NCBI GenBank assembly: GCA_946699065.1
Contig: CAMPDV010000909.1
Location: 62,001-126,000 of the forward strand
Reading direction: 5' to 3'
DNA: 64,000 nucleotides
From: Loxodes magnus
Lineage: Eukaryota; Ciliophora; Karyorelictea; Loxodida; Loxodidae
The notes under the pieces are model-generated. The model worked only from the letters and a program-made list of their open reading frames with translations, was not told the DNA's origin and made no database searches. Positions 1 through 11,725 of the stretch are shown here, in pieces. Numbering within the stretch: position 1 is the first letter of the stretch; each line of letters opens with the position of its first letter. A program made the translations under genes and the position numbers.

Positions 1-1263
1 AAGGCAATAAACTAAAAAATTGCCTAATCGTAATTCTCGATTACTTGTGAAATTATCAGCCTCATTAATAAAATTTATTTTCCATAACAAAATTAAATTT
101 CTAAGGAAATTTCTTCTAAGATACATGAGATCTCCCATTTGATAAAGGTACTTAAATAGTATAAAGAGTAGCTAACTTTTACACATATAGATAAATTTAA
201 TGAATAATAATACTCTTAACTGTAAGAAAGTTAGAAGATACTATAACAGAAAGGAAACTAATAGATTTACAACCTTGGAAAGCAAAAAAAAGCAATTTAG
301 CAATTTTTTCAGTAGCTATTCTAATTATCAGATAACTATGAAGCACAGCAAGTTTAATAAACAGAAAATCAGTTTGTTGAAATTAAAAAAAATAATGAAC
401 AGTGTGGAAAGAACTAGAAGCAGTAAGAGAAAATTACAAAGCTTTAAGAGGAAAATTCTAACTTTATTAATTGTTTTTGGAGTGATAGTAAGAATCTTCA
501 TTTATTTGATGTCAAGACAGAATAATATAAGTTAGTTAAAATATAGCAGCAAATTCCTTATAATTGAAGAAGTGTAGATTATAATAAAAAGATATATTTA
601 ATAGGTGGAAAAATTAATGATTAAGCTGTAAATATTGCATGATAAGTAGAATATAATGGAGAATGCTTTTAGTTGAGTAATTTAAATATCGAAAGAAGTA
701 GTGCTGGTGTAGCAGCAGCTAAAGGAGTTATTTTCGCAGTTGGTGGAAAAGGAATAAGTAATTAATTATTGAATTAAGTAGAATGCTTGAAGCTAGAAAA
801 TTAAACTAGTTGAATATTTTGCTAGCAATTACCATATGGAATTCATGACTAAAGGCTTGTAATTGACAAGTAGTAAGAAAATATATATTCTTTTGGAGGA
901 ATTAGATAAGGAATTTAATTTATAAGCAAGATTTTAAAGTATAATATACTACGAGATTAATGAAATAACTTGGATCTAAATTTACCTTAAGGTTTGGCAA
1001 ATATTGCGGCATGTTTAGAACCTATACTAATATTTGGAGGAAATCATAAGAATTAAAACAGTAAAATAAAATATATAAAAGAGAAAACTAAGAATGACAA
1101 TAAGGTATACTGCCAGAAGTACGTAACTGCTTATCAGAATCAAAGATAAATAAAAATTTTGCTTATGCTTTTATGTGATCATAGAACTAAGAAGATTTTT
1201 AACTGCTGATAAAAGTAAATTAATAATTTAAAAGCTGAAATATTAAAAAGAATATAAGAATTA
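1..1263 (+). pseudogene. RING-kelch family protein, 5'-cut, decayed copy
   Basis: The window opens inside a paralogue of the gene at 3989-5533. The RING finger and roughly the first 85-90 residues lie off the left edge. Frame 1 reads a Gln-rich coiled coil and then kelch units (YLIGG, FAVGG, YSFGG and IFGG doublets) only if TAA/TAG are Gln and TGA is Trp. A single-base frame change near 1041-1080 moves the last ~65 codons to another frame, where homology resumes. The family's terminal TGA is replaced here by TTA (1261-1263), so no stop remains at the expected place. Both lesions suggest a decaying host gene. It gives useful code evidence: TGG at 478-480 and TGA at 1176-1178 each align to the opposite Trp codon in the 3989 copy. 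Confidence 0.75.
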
Positions 1264-1810
1264 GAGTTTAAACTTAAAGTTCTAAAATTACTATTAATAT
1301 TATTAATAATTAACTTAAGTTATAATAATTATAAAAATTAAATATAATATATCATTAAATTTCAAAAGAGCATCAATAAATTTGAAGCTAAACCCAGCTT
1401 AATTGTTTCAAATCATAGACCTTGCCTTACTTTTATATATATCATAAATCATAAAAATATTTAATTATTATGGTTTATTCTTTTAGTCAAATTTCAAGTT
1501 TAAAGTGAATTTATTAATGGTTTAATTTTTTATAACTCTGGTATAAAATATTAAAATTAAATTTCAATGCTTCACTGAAAAAAATGATGATATTGCTACT
1601 TTATATTATTATATATTTAATAAGATAGATAATAAATAAATATTATAGAAATCTATAAATCGATATTAATTGGGAGATACTATAAAAGTGAAAAGTTTAC
1701 TTATTCTGCCCTTTTAATTTCGTTGAAATTATTTTAATTCTCTGAAAATAAAATTAACTTTTTATTAATTTTTTTATATTATTTTTTTAAATATATAAAT
1801 AAAATTTGAA
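1264..1810. other. AT-rich DNA, nothing recognised
   Basis: Very AT-rich sequence with homopolymer runs. I see no motif, paralogue or repeat family in it. Confidence 0.5.
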
Positions 1811-2325
1811 ATATGGAGGTTATCAAGCTTTGCTTGCTTTGGTCGATGGAATCTACGCTTGAACTTAGGAAGCTAACTTAATGAACTATGCTAAGTAAAT
1901 TTAATCTTCATTTAAACGCTAAAAATCAATTATAGTACCAAAGATGACTTATGGTTACTCGGAAGCCTTTCTTTTTGGAAAAAAGGCTTGTAGCTTAATG
2001 TTCTGCAAGAAACTATGGGAGCAAAAGCAGAAAGATTATAAATTTAGAAGCAAATTTAAGAAGCATAAAAAAAAGGATCTACAAATACTATTCCATAAGA
2101 AAGAAAAAGATATCAGGGAATAAATGCAGTATTATTATTATAAAAAGACCTTATAATGTACTTAAGAACAAAAGAAGCTGAAGAAAGAAGAGCTCAATTA
2201 GCAGAAAGAAGAAGGGATGGATGAGGAAAATCAAGAAAGATCCATAAAATTTACTATAAAATAAAATAGTTATTTGTGGCTAAATTTAAGAGATAGAGGC
2301 TTATTAATTTATTATTATTATTATT
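1811..2325 (+). mobile_element. ORF1/Gag-like retroelement fragment with TTA-repeat tail
   Basis: One plus-strand frame reads about 165 codons with a single TGA (as Trp). It is Lys/Gln/Glu-rich, ends in a segment reading NSYLWLNLRDRGLL, and runs straight into a (TTA)n tract at about 2303-2330. That layout matches the 3' part of the CCHC ORF1-like elements found elsewhere in this window. No intact zinc knuckle is visible in this piece. Family assignment is by tail and composition, so it is tentative. Confidence 0.45.
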
Positions 2326-2410
2326 ATTATATAATGAAATAATAAGTTTGCTTGACTTTTATGACTAATTTTATTTAAAAAATAAAATATTATAAATAAA
2401 TTTATAATAT

Positions 2411-2815
2411 GATTATAGAGCGCGTAGACCTCGTTGGCGTGCACTCTTTCAATATTAATATTTAATATTAAAAAAAGTATTCTCATACTTCTGGTTAAAA
2501 TTATAGCTGTATAATGAGTAACATCAGCTTCTCTAAATAGGGATTATACTTATTAAAAATTTTTCTTGAATAAAAGGCTCTAAACTTGTTGATTAAGATC
2601 CAAATAAGAATTAGTAATTAAGTTATTAGTCGGCCTGTTATTCAAACATTCATAATGCTAAAGGGAACCCTTGGGTAAGTTTTATTTGCCTCTTCAAAGC
2701 TTATCCACCCTTCTTCATGGTGGCATCTAGTGTGAGATTACAAGAAATACTGTATACACTTCGCCAGATTACCTATTAGTTCTCTCGAGCTCGACAGATA
2801 TCCAGATTTTTATAT
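2411..2815 (-). mobile_element. LINE-like 3' end, body A, with terminal hairpin
   Basis: About 400 bp matching 49581-49978 (-) and 36374-36780 (+). On the minus strand the body is followed by the 3' hairpin at 2411-2449 and then an AAATTTAT-type tail. The paralogue at 49.6 kb shows the coding end of this body. Being 5'-truncated and tailed is what target-primed reverse transcription leaves. Confidence 0.65.
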
Positions 2816-2832
2816 AATAAATAAATAAATTG

Positions 2833-3190
2833 GATTATAGAGCGCGTAGCACTCTCGTTGGTGCTCAGCTCTTTAAATTAATTTTATTTAATGTCGAGAT
2901 TTTTTTTTATGGGTCTCTCTCTTTCCTTGTTTCCTCTTCCTGCAGTACGTCCCTGTAATTTTTCCTTCCAAAGCATAGTATGCAAAATGCGATTACGAGT
3001 AAATTTCCCGGACCTATGATGAAGAAAGTTTCTTCCTGGCATTCAGAGTTCTCCAGCTTTGTCACAGCTTCCTTCTCTTGTAATTGGTTTCTCTTCCACC
3101 GATTTATCCTCCGTCCGCGCTCATTTTTTTGTTGCCTTACTTGGCCTCCAAGCAGCATAAGGAGGAAAGGGCTTTCCACCCTATTTAAAT
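2833..3190 (-). mobile_element. Retroelement 3' part: zinc-knuckle-like ORF plus 3' hairpin
   Basis: The minus strand holds a GC-richer ORF (3179 to 2907, about 90 codons open even in the standard code). It is strongly charged (RRINRWKRNQLQEKEAV) and has a C-x2-C pair followed by FGRKN, resembling a decayed CCHC knuckle. The shared 3' hairpin (2833-2874) follows, then an (ATTT)-like tail on the left. The order ORF, hairpin, tail fixes the orientation as minus. The insertion abuts the body A element at 2411-2815. Confidence 0.5.
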
Positions 3191-3234
3191 TATTATATAA
3201 TAAAATAATATAATTTTATTTAATTTTTTAATTT

Positions 3235-3445
3235 TATTAATTTTATTTTTCTTCGTTTGGGGGACCCTCAACACCGTCAGGAAGACAGCATTTAATGCTC
3301 CCTGCTGTTAAATAAAAAAGTTTGAAAGGCTCAATTTAAGCGAGATTGGGAACTCGGGCTTTTCCAGGTTTTATTCCCTTTTACATCCAGTCTAGATCTT
3401 GTTGCTTCCATTTTAATCTTGTATAATGAATCGTTTAGGCTATAA
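3235..3445 (-). mobile_element. ORF1 element 3' fragment
   Basis: Strongly similar to 16110-16275 (-): shared blocks around CCGTCAGGAA, CTCCCTGCTGTTAAAT, GCGAGATTGGGAACTCGGG and TCTTGTATA. In the 16 kb copy this segment is the region downstream of the CCHC knuckle, so this is an isolated 3' end of that subfamily. Confidence 0.6.
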
Positions 3446-3988
3446 TAAATTTTTTAAGCCTTAATTAAAAAACAAATAGATTAATAACTTTATTTTTTGA
3501 GAAATATTCTTAAATTTTAAGTTTAATCGATATTCTAGTTGACTTTTTTTTAAATTCTATGAATTCTAACTTTGAGTTATAAAATTTTCCTTTATGGATA
3601 AAACTTAAATTTTATAAGGTTAGTTTTAGCAGTTTTTAGATTAATAATTCCTTATTAAAATCTTGATGCTACAGCTTTAATTTTTAAATATCAGTTAAAT
3701 TTTTATCTTAAAAGATTCATTAATAAAATTAAAAGAAACTATTCATATTATTTATTTGCTTAATCTCATTTCATTAATATAGCCATGGCTTAAATTTATA
3801 AAAGCTAGCTTAAAAAAATGTTAATAAAATGTATATTATTTATAGCTTAAATTTTATTTTTTTCTTTGAAATTATTGCAAATTTTAAAATATATATAATA
3901 GCCAAAATTTAATAAAAAAATAAAATTATATATAATTTATTATATAAATGATAGCTTTCATAAAATAAAAATATTACTAATTAATAAA
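3446..3988. other. AT-rich upstream region of the RING-kelch gene
   Basis: No gene or repeat recognised. The start codon of the next gene is at 3989. No promoter motif can be named. Confidence 0.45.
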
Positions 3989-5533
3989 ATGTAAATTTAA
4001 CTAAAGTGTAGCTCTTGTTAAATTGACTTCGATGATGAACTTGGAATTCCTTTTCTGCTACCTTGTAATCATTCAATCTGTTAAACTTGCTTAACTGGAG
4101 ATTTTAGAAGATAGAATCTAAACAAATGTTCTATATGCTAGAAAGTATCAAATATTCATCCTAGTAAATTACTTAAAAATAAATAAATTATTTAAAAAAT
4201 ACAGTAAGGAACATAAAAATTATAACAGATAGCAACTATTTTAGAGTCTCTACGCTTTTATAAGCTTAATTTAAAGTAGATAATGTAAAAAATTATTTAA
4301 TCATAGTCTTCATTTATTTTTGAAGTCATAAGTCTCATTAATAAAAGTTAGTTTGCATTAAAGAATTAAATATTTATTGATATTTCTTTAAAGGTGCATG
4401 AGATGAATAATTTGATAAAAGTATTGGAATAATATAAAGAGAAGAAAAGTTTCAAGCAAATAGAAATATTAGAAGAGAAATAATATTCTTAACTAGAGTA
4501 AATTTTAAAAGAACTATAACATAAAGGAAATTAATAAATATAGAATTTAGAAAAATAAAAAGAAATTATTTTATATTCAATAAAAGAGCTATTTTCATTA
4601 TCAGCTAATTAGGAAGAAGAAGAATTACAATAACTTGTAAGTAAATTTATTTAAGTCTAAAAAATTGAGGAATAATAAGCATAAATATAAAAAAATAAAA
4701 ATATAATTTAATAAGAAAATAAATCAAACTTTATTCATTACTTTTGACCTGCTAATTAAAATCTTCATTTATTTGATGTTAAAACAGAATAATACAAGTT
4801 AGTGAAAATATAATAATAAATTCCAGATTTTTGAAGAAGTGTAGATTATAATAATAAAATATATTTAGTAGGTGGATAAATTAACTATTAAGCTGTAAAT
4901 AATGTATGATAAGTGGAATATAACGGAGAATGCTAATAGTTAAGCAATTTAAATATTGAAAGGAGTAGTGCTGGTGTAGTAGCTGCTTAAGGAATTATTT
5001 TCGCCATAGGTGGATTTGGTATAAACTATAAAGTATTAAATTCAGTAGAATGTTTGACACTTGAAAAATAAAATAATTGAAAAATATGTTAACAATTACC
5101 ATATGGAATTTATGATCAAAATCTTATTACTGACAAATAATAAGAAAATATCTATTCTTTTGGTGGGAAAAAATAAGGAAATTAATTTATAAATTGTATT
5201 ATAAAATATAATATCTAACGAGATGAATGAAATAATTTTGATTTTAATTTGCCTTCAAATTTATCAAACATTGCCGTATCCTTAGAACCTATGCTAATAT
5301 TTGGAGGATATTATTAACATAATAAGTAATAAAATAAAATTTATAAAAGAGAAAACTAAGAATGATAATAAGGCGAACTACCAGAAATATGTAATTGCGT
5401 GACAGAAGTTAAATAAAATTAAAATTTTGCTTTTGCTTTTATGTGGTCATAAAACTAATAAGATTTTTTTTTATTGATGAAAGTAAATATAAATACTTTA
5501 GAAGCTGAAATAATAAGAAAAGTACAAGGATGA
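3989..5533 (+). CDS. RING finger / coiled-coil / kelch-repeat protein, copy A
   Basis: 514 residues with TAA/TAG as Gln and TGA as Trp; the first codon is the ATG at 3989 and the stop the TGA at 5531-5533. A C3HC4 RING finger occupies residues 7-50 (Cys7, Cys10, Cys26, His28, Cys31, Cys34, Cys47, Cys50). A Gln/Lys-rich coiled coil spans about 80-245. About four kelch units follow from about 285, marked by Gly-Gly doublets (YLVGG, FAIGG, YSFGG, LIFGG) and later Trp. The RING + coiled coil + beta-propeller plan is that of TRIM-like or KLHL-like ubiquitin ligases. A role in substrate ubiquitination is inferred from the domains; the substrate is unknown. There is no signal peptide or membrane segment, so it is probably cytosolic or nuclear. 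Three paralogues have exactly the same length, which argues for selection on the protein. Internal TGA codons (for example 4745-4747) fall on kelch or conserved Trp positions. Confidence 0.88.
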
Positions 5534-6055
5534 ATTTTTAGATTGAAATTTTTATTTTTTATTATATTCTTTATCATAAATTTTTTCCAAAAATGATTAA
5601 TATTTTTAAATATTTATTTCTTAAAGTTAAGATATATTAATTATTAAATTATCAAAAAACTTTTTACTTAATTTTAAACGCAAAAATTATAATTAGTTTT
5701 ATAGTTTAGATAATATTTTATTTTTTTTATATAATTCTAACAAAATCCAATTATAATTAATATAGTTTATATAAATTTGCATAATTAAAAAAAGAAAAAG
5801 ATATTTATTTTATATATATTTTTTTGAATATACATTCAAAATAATTTCATTTTAAAATTGGTTTAGTAACTTATTTTATTTTTATTTATGCTACAGATTT
5901 AAAATAAAATAGCAAACATTTTTACCTAAAAATACTTATTTGGTTTTAACATGAAATTTTATATAATGGACATTACTTATAAACTTCAAATTTTACTTTT
6001 TTTTTTTTATTTTTTATTTTATTTTATAAATTTAAGTTTTTAACTAAAAGTATTT
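5534..6055. other. AT-rich 3' flank, nothing recognised
   Basis: Homopolymer-rich DNA downstream of the kelch gene. I see no motif. Confidence 0.4.
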
Positions 6056-6059
6056 TTTG

Positions 6060-6640
6060 AGTCTTAAATGCAAAAATTGTTCCCTTAAATTGAAGACGCC
6101 TGCGGATGTATTTTAAATCTTGTCTTGATCTAATCATTCTAGTTACTTTTATTTTCTTCTCATCTATAACTTATTTCTTTTTTTCTTTCTCCATTTCTAA
6201 TTCCTCAAGTCTTCTTGACATTAGTTTCATGTGAAATATTATCTTTAGTAAATCTAGGCACTCCAATTAAAACCTTCAAAATATGTTTTTATATCCTTAG
6301 TCATATGGTATAAGATGCCTGAAGCCATATTTCTAATCATTCATGATAGTCGACTCTTATAGAAGAATAGTATGTACATTTAAATATGTGCTCAATCGTC
6401 TCATTCTCTCCATACATACAAAGGGGATTATTAATAGGATAATGACAATCTTGAAAATTCTTTCTAAAGATTTAGGATTAAATTCTAAGTTTTTATATAG
6501 TAATTATTTAATTTCTATACTATTTGCTCAATTTTATGTAAGTAAATTGAGAAAATTGTTAAAGATTGCTAAATTACTAAATATAAAATTTCTATCTATT
6601 TTAATTCTTTTAAATTTTAAATAACTGCATTATAAAAAAT
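6060..6640 (-). mobile_element. LINE ORF2 C-terminal region with zinc finger
   Basis: The minus strand reads HYPINNPLCMYGENETIEHI followed by FKC. This is the classic C-terminal LINE ORF2 signature: a Cys, then E-T-x-E-H-I-x-x-C about 15 residues later. It continues with a basic segment to about 6060 (KRKKEI..., TRFKIHPQA). TGA is read as Trp several times. This is the end of the ORF2 polyprotein, downstream of where reverse transcriptase would lie. The reverse transcriptase itself is not attached: the piece at 6850-7240 is on the other strand. It is therefore a truncated, rearranged LINE remnant. Confidence 0.65.
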
Positions 6641-6849
6641 ATGCTATTATTTATTTCTTATATATTTATTAAAGGCTTTAAGGCTGGTATTATTCTAGTA
6701 ATTCTGTAGATCAATATTGTTAAAGTATGATAATTGGTACTCTTTATCGTAGTATTAAATCCTTTTTTCCAGATATTAATGAAAAGAGAGCCTATTGTTG
6801 GTTTTGGAAAATCAATACTTTTTTATTTAATTTTGGAATGATTAACTAA

Positions 6850-7240
6850 AATAAGTAAAATGCTTCCAATTTACAAAAAGGATTTAGGAGTGATCGAAAT
6901 AATTGAAGACTAATAGTACTTATGAATAAAATATTTAAAAATATATGATAAAATATTAGCTTAAAGGCTATATGGTTACATTTACGAACGTAAAATTATC
7001 ACCTCTCATAATAAGGATTTTTAAATAGTAAAAAACGATATATCATGTTTGAATTTTACAGTCTTTTATTGATTTACATAGAAAGTGGGAAAAATAAAAG
7101 CACCTACTTACAACCCTTATAGATGTAGAGAAGATGCTTGATACTATTAAAAGAAGACATTTGTTTCATCATTTATATAGAATAAAATCAACTCCCACTC
7201 TAATAAACTACTTCAATTTTTATCAGCCTTTTCATCTGCT
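6850..7240 (+). mobile_element. LINE reverse transcriptase fragment
   Basis: Plus-strand frames give PIYKKD, then LKIYDKILAQRLYGYIYERK (the 'KIxxKILAxRL...I' block of LINE reverse transcriptases). About 50 codons later comes TTLIDVEKMLDTIKRRHLF, which corresponds to RT motif A (LIDVEKAFDTI), with Ala-Phe altered to Met-Leu. The two blocks are in different frames, so the copy is dead. Motifs B and C (QG...PLS, FADD) are not visible downstream. The chemistry would be RNA-templated DNA synthesis during target-primed retrotransposition. The piece may belong to the same LINE family as the C-terminal fragment next to it, but they are oppositely oriented. Confidence 0.65.
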
Positions 7241-7436
7241 TAAATTTTGATCATTTGATTTTACTTAGTCATTTTCTATAAGCATATTTTATTCTTAGAC
7301 AAGATATTGACTGTGATTACTAATAAAATAACCATACTGTTAGTAATAATTTTTTATATAGCTTTGACTTTTATCAATTTCTCTTATTCTTTATCAATAT
7401 TGTTCATTAATTCACTGATCTATTTCCTTAATTGGA

Positions 7437-7511
7437 AATGTTTTCTTCATACCTAAATGTTTTCTTCATACCTAAATGTTTTCTTCATACCTAAATGTTT
7501 TCTTCATACCT
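7437..7511. repeat. Tandem 19-bp repeat, four units
   Basis: The unit ATGTTTTCTTCATACCTAA is repeated four times head-to-tail with no visible mismatch except at the last boundary. It lies in non-coding DNA between LINE debris and an ORF1 element. The near identity suggests recent slippage expansion. Confidence 0.9.
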
Positions 7512-7871
7512 TTAGATTATTTATTATATTTAGTCTATTTTGCCTTAAAGTTTTAAATTAGATTCCTTCTTAGGTCTTTAATCAACATATCTGATCATAA
7601 CTTTACCTTGTGATGAAAAATTTGATTCTTCTTGTTCCTCTCGAATCTTCTTCCTTTCTCCCACCATTTCTCGTTAAATTTCTAAGTTAATTTAGGATTG
7701 GCGAAATTATTTCTCCATTTTTTAATAGAAAATTAATTTTTATTAGAGTCAAATAAATAACGTAAATATCTGATATTTTAAAAGAATTATTACTAAAATT
7801 AGTAATTATCTATAGTAGTATCTTTAATTAAAATCATATATTTCAACTATTATTATTTTAATTACAAATTT

Positions 7872-8665
7872 TAAGGTTAATGGAGTGTTCCCTTAAAAGA
7901 CCTATAACCCCCTGTATTACCTTTTACAGGGTCTCGGACTCCCCGGTGTCTCCACCCAAGTTCACTTCCGAGCTTTCCGAACGGTCTTGGAGTTATCTTC
8001 TTACGTCATAATTAACCATCCGAGGAAGGATAAAAATGGTCAATTAATTTCAAATCTTTTTTCTAATTTCCTTATTTCCCTAGCATCTTCTTCAAAGATG
8101 ATATTGACTGCCACATATGTAGCACTTTTTTTAAAGTATTTTTCTTAAGTCATGGGTTGTTCTTCTATTATCATTGAATCTTGATTTTTTTATGGCTATT
8201 AGCTCTCTAATTTCTCTACTCTTTGCTTAATTTCTTTAACTTGCTAAAAGGCATTTTCATATTTTTAAAAGTATATTCCCATTTATTCATCTAGTCTAAC
8301 AATATCGCATTCTATTTCTTGATATCTGTTATTAATATCCTATTTTGTAACAAATTCAGTGTGTGACTTCTCATCGTCCACATGATCTTATAAATCTTGT
8401 TATAATCTGATAACATAATGCTCGAGATTCTCGACTTTATCAGAGTAGTCGAAAATAATCTACAGGAGTTATTCCTTGTCTAAATTAATTAGTTGATTAA
8501 ATGTATGCCTCTTTTTAGTAATTTTTGCAGGTAGTTATTTTTCTACTGATAATTAGCAATATTTTTTCTTTTAAATCTTAGTTGTTAATTTTAGAAAGAT
8601 TGATCAGTAGTATTACGAGTAATCTTTTCGATAAGAAAACCTTTGTTCCAACTCTCCATTTTTTA
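7872..8665 (-). mobile_element. CCHC ORF1/Gag-like retroelement (copy beside kelch copy C)
   Basis: The minus strand encodes a charged helical protein with phrases such as DHVDDEKSHTEFVTKQ and RYQEIECDIVRLDEQ, then a CCHC knuckle at 8124-8083 reading CYICGSQYHLWRRC (C-x2-C-x4-H-x4-C; its Trp is TGA). The 3' part (8040-7872) is GC-richer and ends at ...CATTAACCTTAA. ORF1 or Gag proteins of this plan bind element RNA; a LINE ORF1 is the simplest reading. The copy is not in one frame, so it looks broken. An almost identical copy lies at 62515-63310, and a third, interrupted by another element, at 57480-57945. Confidence 0.7.
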
Positions 8666-8994
8666 ATTATTATTTTAATATTATTTTTAATTATATTTAT
8701 CTAAGAAACTAATCTGCTTTAAATTATGTTTGGTTTTAAAAAATTAAACTTGCTAGCATATTAAATAAATAAATAAAAAAGTTGAAATAAACTAATGAAA
8801 ATAAATAAATATAGTAGCTATTATATAATAAACAAGGAAAAATAGAAAACTATAATTACTTTTAATATTTTAAATTAATTATTAGAATTAAAAAATATTA
8901 ATTATATTAATAAAACTAAAAACTATTTAAATTTATTTAAATTATAAAAAAACTAATTATATTTCAACTACTTTTTTACCTTAAAATAATAATC

Positions 8995-10539
8995 ATGTAG
9001 AACTAAGATATTTGTAAATCTTGTTCTGAAAAATTCGACTTATAGGTTGGAATTCCTAAAATTCTACCTTGTAATCACTCTGTCTGCATTATTTGCTTGT
9101 CGGCAGAATTTAGAAAAAGCAAATATAATAAATGTCCTATTTGCTAGGCAGTTTCTTTATAAAACCCTAATGATTTAAAAAACAACGAGCAACTTTTAAA
9201 TAAATATAAATAGATGATAATGTGGAAATAATAAGTAGAGTAAGATTTAGAAATGTTAAAATCTTAAAGAATAAACTTGAAATAGTAACTATAAAGGATT
9301 AATTAATAACATTCTTTTATTGCTTAATAAGCTTTAATTCTCTTAAATCACCATATCTTTAATCAAGGCAATATAGTTCAAACTGAATTGAAATAAAGTA
9401 TAAAAAATATAAATGAAAAAATATTAAAACTTGAATATTTTCTAAAATAGTAAGATAAAATTAATATAAATGATCTAAGAAATAGTAGCTAAGTAATAAC
9501 TTAAGAAGATTATTAAACTGTATAAAATAAAGGAAATTAATAAATATAACAATTAGAATAATATAAAAGTTAATTGATAAATCTAATGGATCATATCTTT
9601 GAGTCTGTATCTAGAAACAAAAAAGAGAAAGCATAAGAAGTAATTGAGAGAAGTTAAGGATAATAAGAAGAGAATACATAAAATATAGGAATTCTAAATT
9701 AAAATTTAGATTAAAGAAATAAAAAGATTTGTAATTTTATTCACTACTTCGCTAGAGATTCTTATAATTTACATTTATTTGATATAGAAAAAGAAGATTA
9801 TAAATTAGTTTAGATTTAATAAAAAGTTCCACTTTTTTAAAGAAGTGTAGAGTATGAAAATAAATTTTACTTAGTAGGAGGATAAATAAATAATTAGAGT
9901 ATTAAGACAACTTGATAAGTGGAATATGATGGTAAATGTAAGTAATTAAAGAATATGAATGAAGCTAGATGTAGTTAAGGATTAGCAGCAGCTTAAGGAA
10001 GGATTTTTGCAATAGGAGGAGGTGATGATAATAATATTATTTTAGATACAGTAGAAAGTTTAAGATTAGGAAATGAAAATAGTTGAAAATGATGTTCTTA
10101 TTTACCATATGGAATTTTTGATTAAACACTTGTAACTGATAAATAAGAAGAAAATATTTATTCTTTTGGAGGAAAAAATTAAGGAGATTAAATTATAAAA
10201 GAAATATTTAAATATAATATTTAATAAGACGAATGAATGTAGCTTGATTTTTAATTACCATAATCTCTTTGTATGTCCGCTGTTTGTTTAGAACCTTTGA
10301 TAATTTTAGGAGGTAATTATGAATTCAATAAGCAATCTAGATAAATTTATAAAGTAAATAACATGAATTGGTAAGAAGGATTTCTTCCTATAGAATGTAA
10401 TTGAACAACTTAAGTAAAAGTAAAAGATAATTATGTTTTTGCATTAATGTATTCTTATAGTCAAAAAGATTATATATAAGTTATGAAAGTTGAAATAAAC
10501 AGCCTGCAAGCAGAAATAGTTAGAAGAGAAAAAAGATGA
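8995..10539 (+). CDS. RING finger / coiled-coil / kelch-repeat protein, copy C
   Basis: 514 residues from the ATG at 8995 to the TGA at 10537-10539, the same length as copies A, D and E. The RING finger is at the N-terminus (KSCSEKFDLQ..., then LPCNHSVCIICLSAEF and CPIC). A Gln-rich coiled coil follows (for example YKQMIMWKQQVEQDLEMLK). The kelch domain has YLVGG, FAIGG, YSFGG and IILGG units, and ENSWKWCSYLPYG, in which both Trp are TGA. Domain logic points to an E3 ubiquitin ligase; the target is unknown. Its upstream kilobase, including the ORF1 element, is duplicated with the copy F block (offset about 54,648) and inverted in the copy E block. No operon context. Confidence 0.88.
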
Positions 10540-10885
10540 ATAAAATTAAAACTTTTTAATTTAATTTAAGATATAATACTATCTTTTAACTTTTAAAAGT
10601 AAATTTAAAATTGTAGGTAGTTTTTATATCTTATTTATGATTTGCATCATAAAAAAATCATTAACATTATATTTTAGTCAAAAATTTCATGTTTGCTAGA
10701 AAGGAGAAAGAATTATAACTTAAAAGTCGCTGCTTACTTTTAATATTTTTCTATGTAGATAGTAAACATAAAAATACGAAAAATTAAATAAGAAATTAAA
10801 AAATTGATTAAAGCATTAATACGTCTACTGGTGAAGTATTTTTTTGAATTGAAAATATATTTATTCAAAAGAAGAATTGAAGTAA
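10540..10885 (+). repeat. Duplicated 3' flank of kelch copy C
   Basis: Similar in inverse orientation to 55619-55270 downstream of kelch copy E, and in part to 39950-40330. Shared blocks include TTTTCTATGTAG.TAGTAAACATAAAA and AAATAAGAAATTAAAAAATTGATTAAA. It shows that duplication carried DNA beyond the stop codon. No gene is recognised in it. Confidence 0.6.
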
Positions 10886-11725
10886 AAAAGATTGAGCAGA
10901 ACATTAGACTAAATAAAAATCAAATAAGAAATGCTCGGAAAAAGGCTGTTTAAGTACTTCCATAAAAAGAAAAACAATAAGAAGAATCAAGTTCCGACTC
11001 ATAAGGTAAAATAATGATCGGAACTTTGCAAGCTGAGGAATTTAAATCAGATATTTCAGAGGAACTACGACAAAAGATCGAACAAATGTAAAAAATTATA
11101 TCTCGATACGAAGAAACAATATATAATTAAGACTTATTAATACGGGAACTTACAACAAACATTGACGTGCAAAATAATGAAATGGAAATCCTTAAGAATC
11201 AGCTAATAGAAAACAAGGTAATAACGGAAGAACAACTTTGAATGTAATCGCAATAAAAATCTTAACGTACATCAAAGATGGAAATTGAAAAAACTTTCAC
11301 TCCATTATAAAGTGTTTAAGAACAGAAAGAAATTAGATATGATAATAACTTAATTAAAAGACTAGAAAATATTGAAAATAAGCTATTTAAAAAACATATT
11401 AGTCAAAAGAAGATTAAAAAATAATGTTGATATTGCCAATCCAATTACCACTTATTAAGAAGATGCTGAGAATGAAAGAAATTAAATGAAAAGGTATAAT
11501 AAAGAACATGAAGAGCATTGAATTTTCTATGAATAACTCCAACAGGAATATACAAATAAAAACTGTCTATGCGCTCTTTTGAAAGCAATCAGTGGTAACC
11601 ATCCACATAAAAAAAAATGGTCGCGGTATCCATCCGAGTCAAAAAAATGGCGGCAGGAACTGGTTGAAAGTCCAGAATATGCCAAAACATTTTTTTAACA
11701 TTTAGTTTACTATTATTATTATTAT
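10886..11725 (+). mobile_element. CCHC ORF1/Gag-like retroelement
   Basis: One plus-strand frame reads an acidic/basic N-terminal part (EKQQEESSSDSQGK), a long coiled coil (KIISRYEETIYNQDLLIREL and on), and a perfect knuckle CWYCQSNYHLLRRC at 11425-11466, with TGA as the knuckle Trp. The end is followed by TTTAACATTTAG and a (TTA)n run at about 11708-11730. The coiled coil matches the element at 20177-20760. No reverse transcriptase is attached. It sits in the 3' flank shared by the kelch duplicates, so it may have inserted after duplication. Confidence 0.7.

Noticed and set aside
200-535. A 111-residue standard-code ORF (MNNNTLNCKKVRRYYNRKE...)
   Set aside because: It lies in another frame of the decayed RING-kelch copy, whose true frame aligns with four paralogues.
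5500-5533. TGA at the end of kelch copies read as Trp, making longer proteins
   Set aside because: Three copies end at the same codon and downstream sequences diverge at once, so TGA is best read as the stop at this position.
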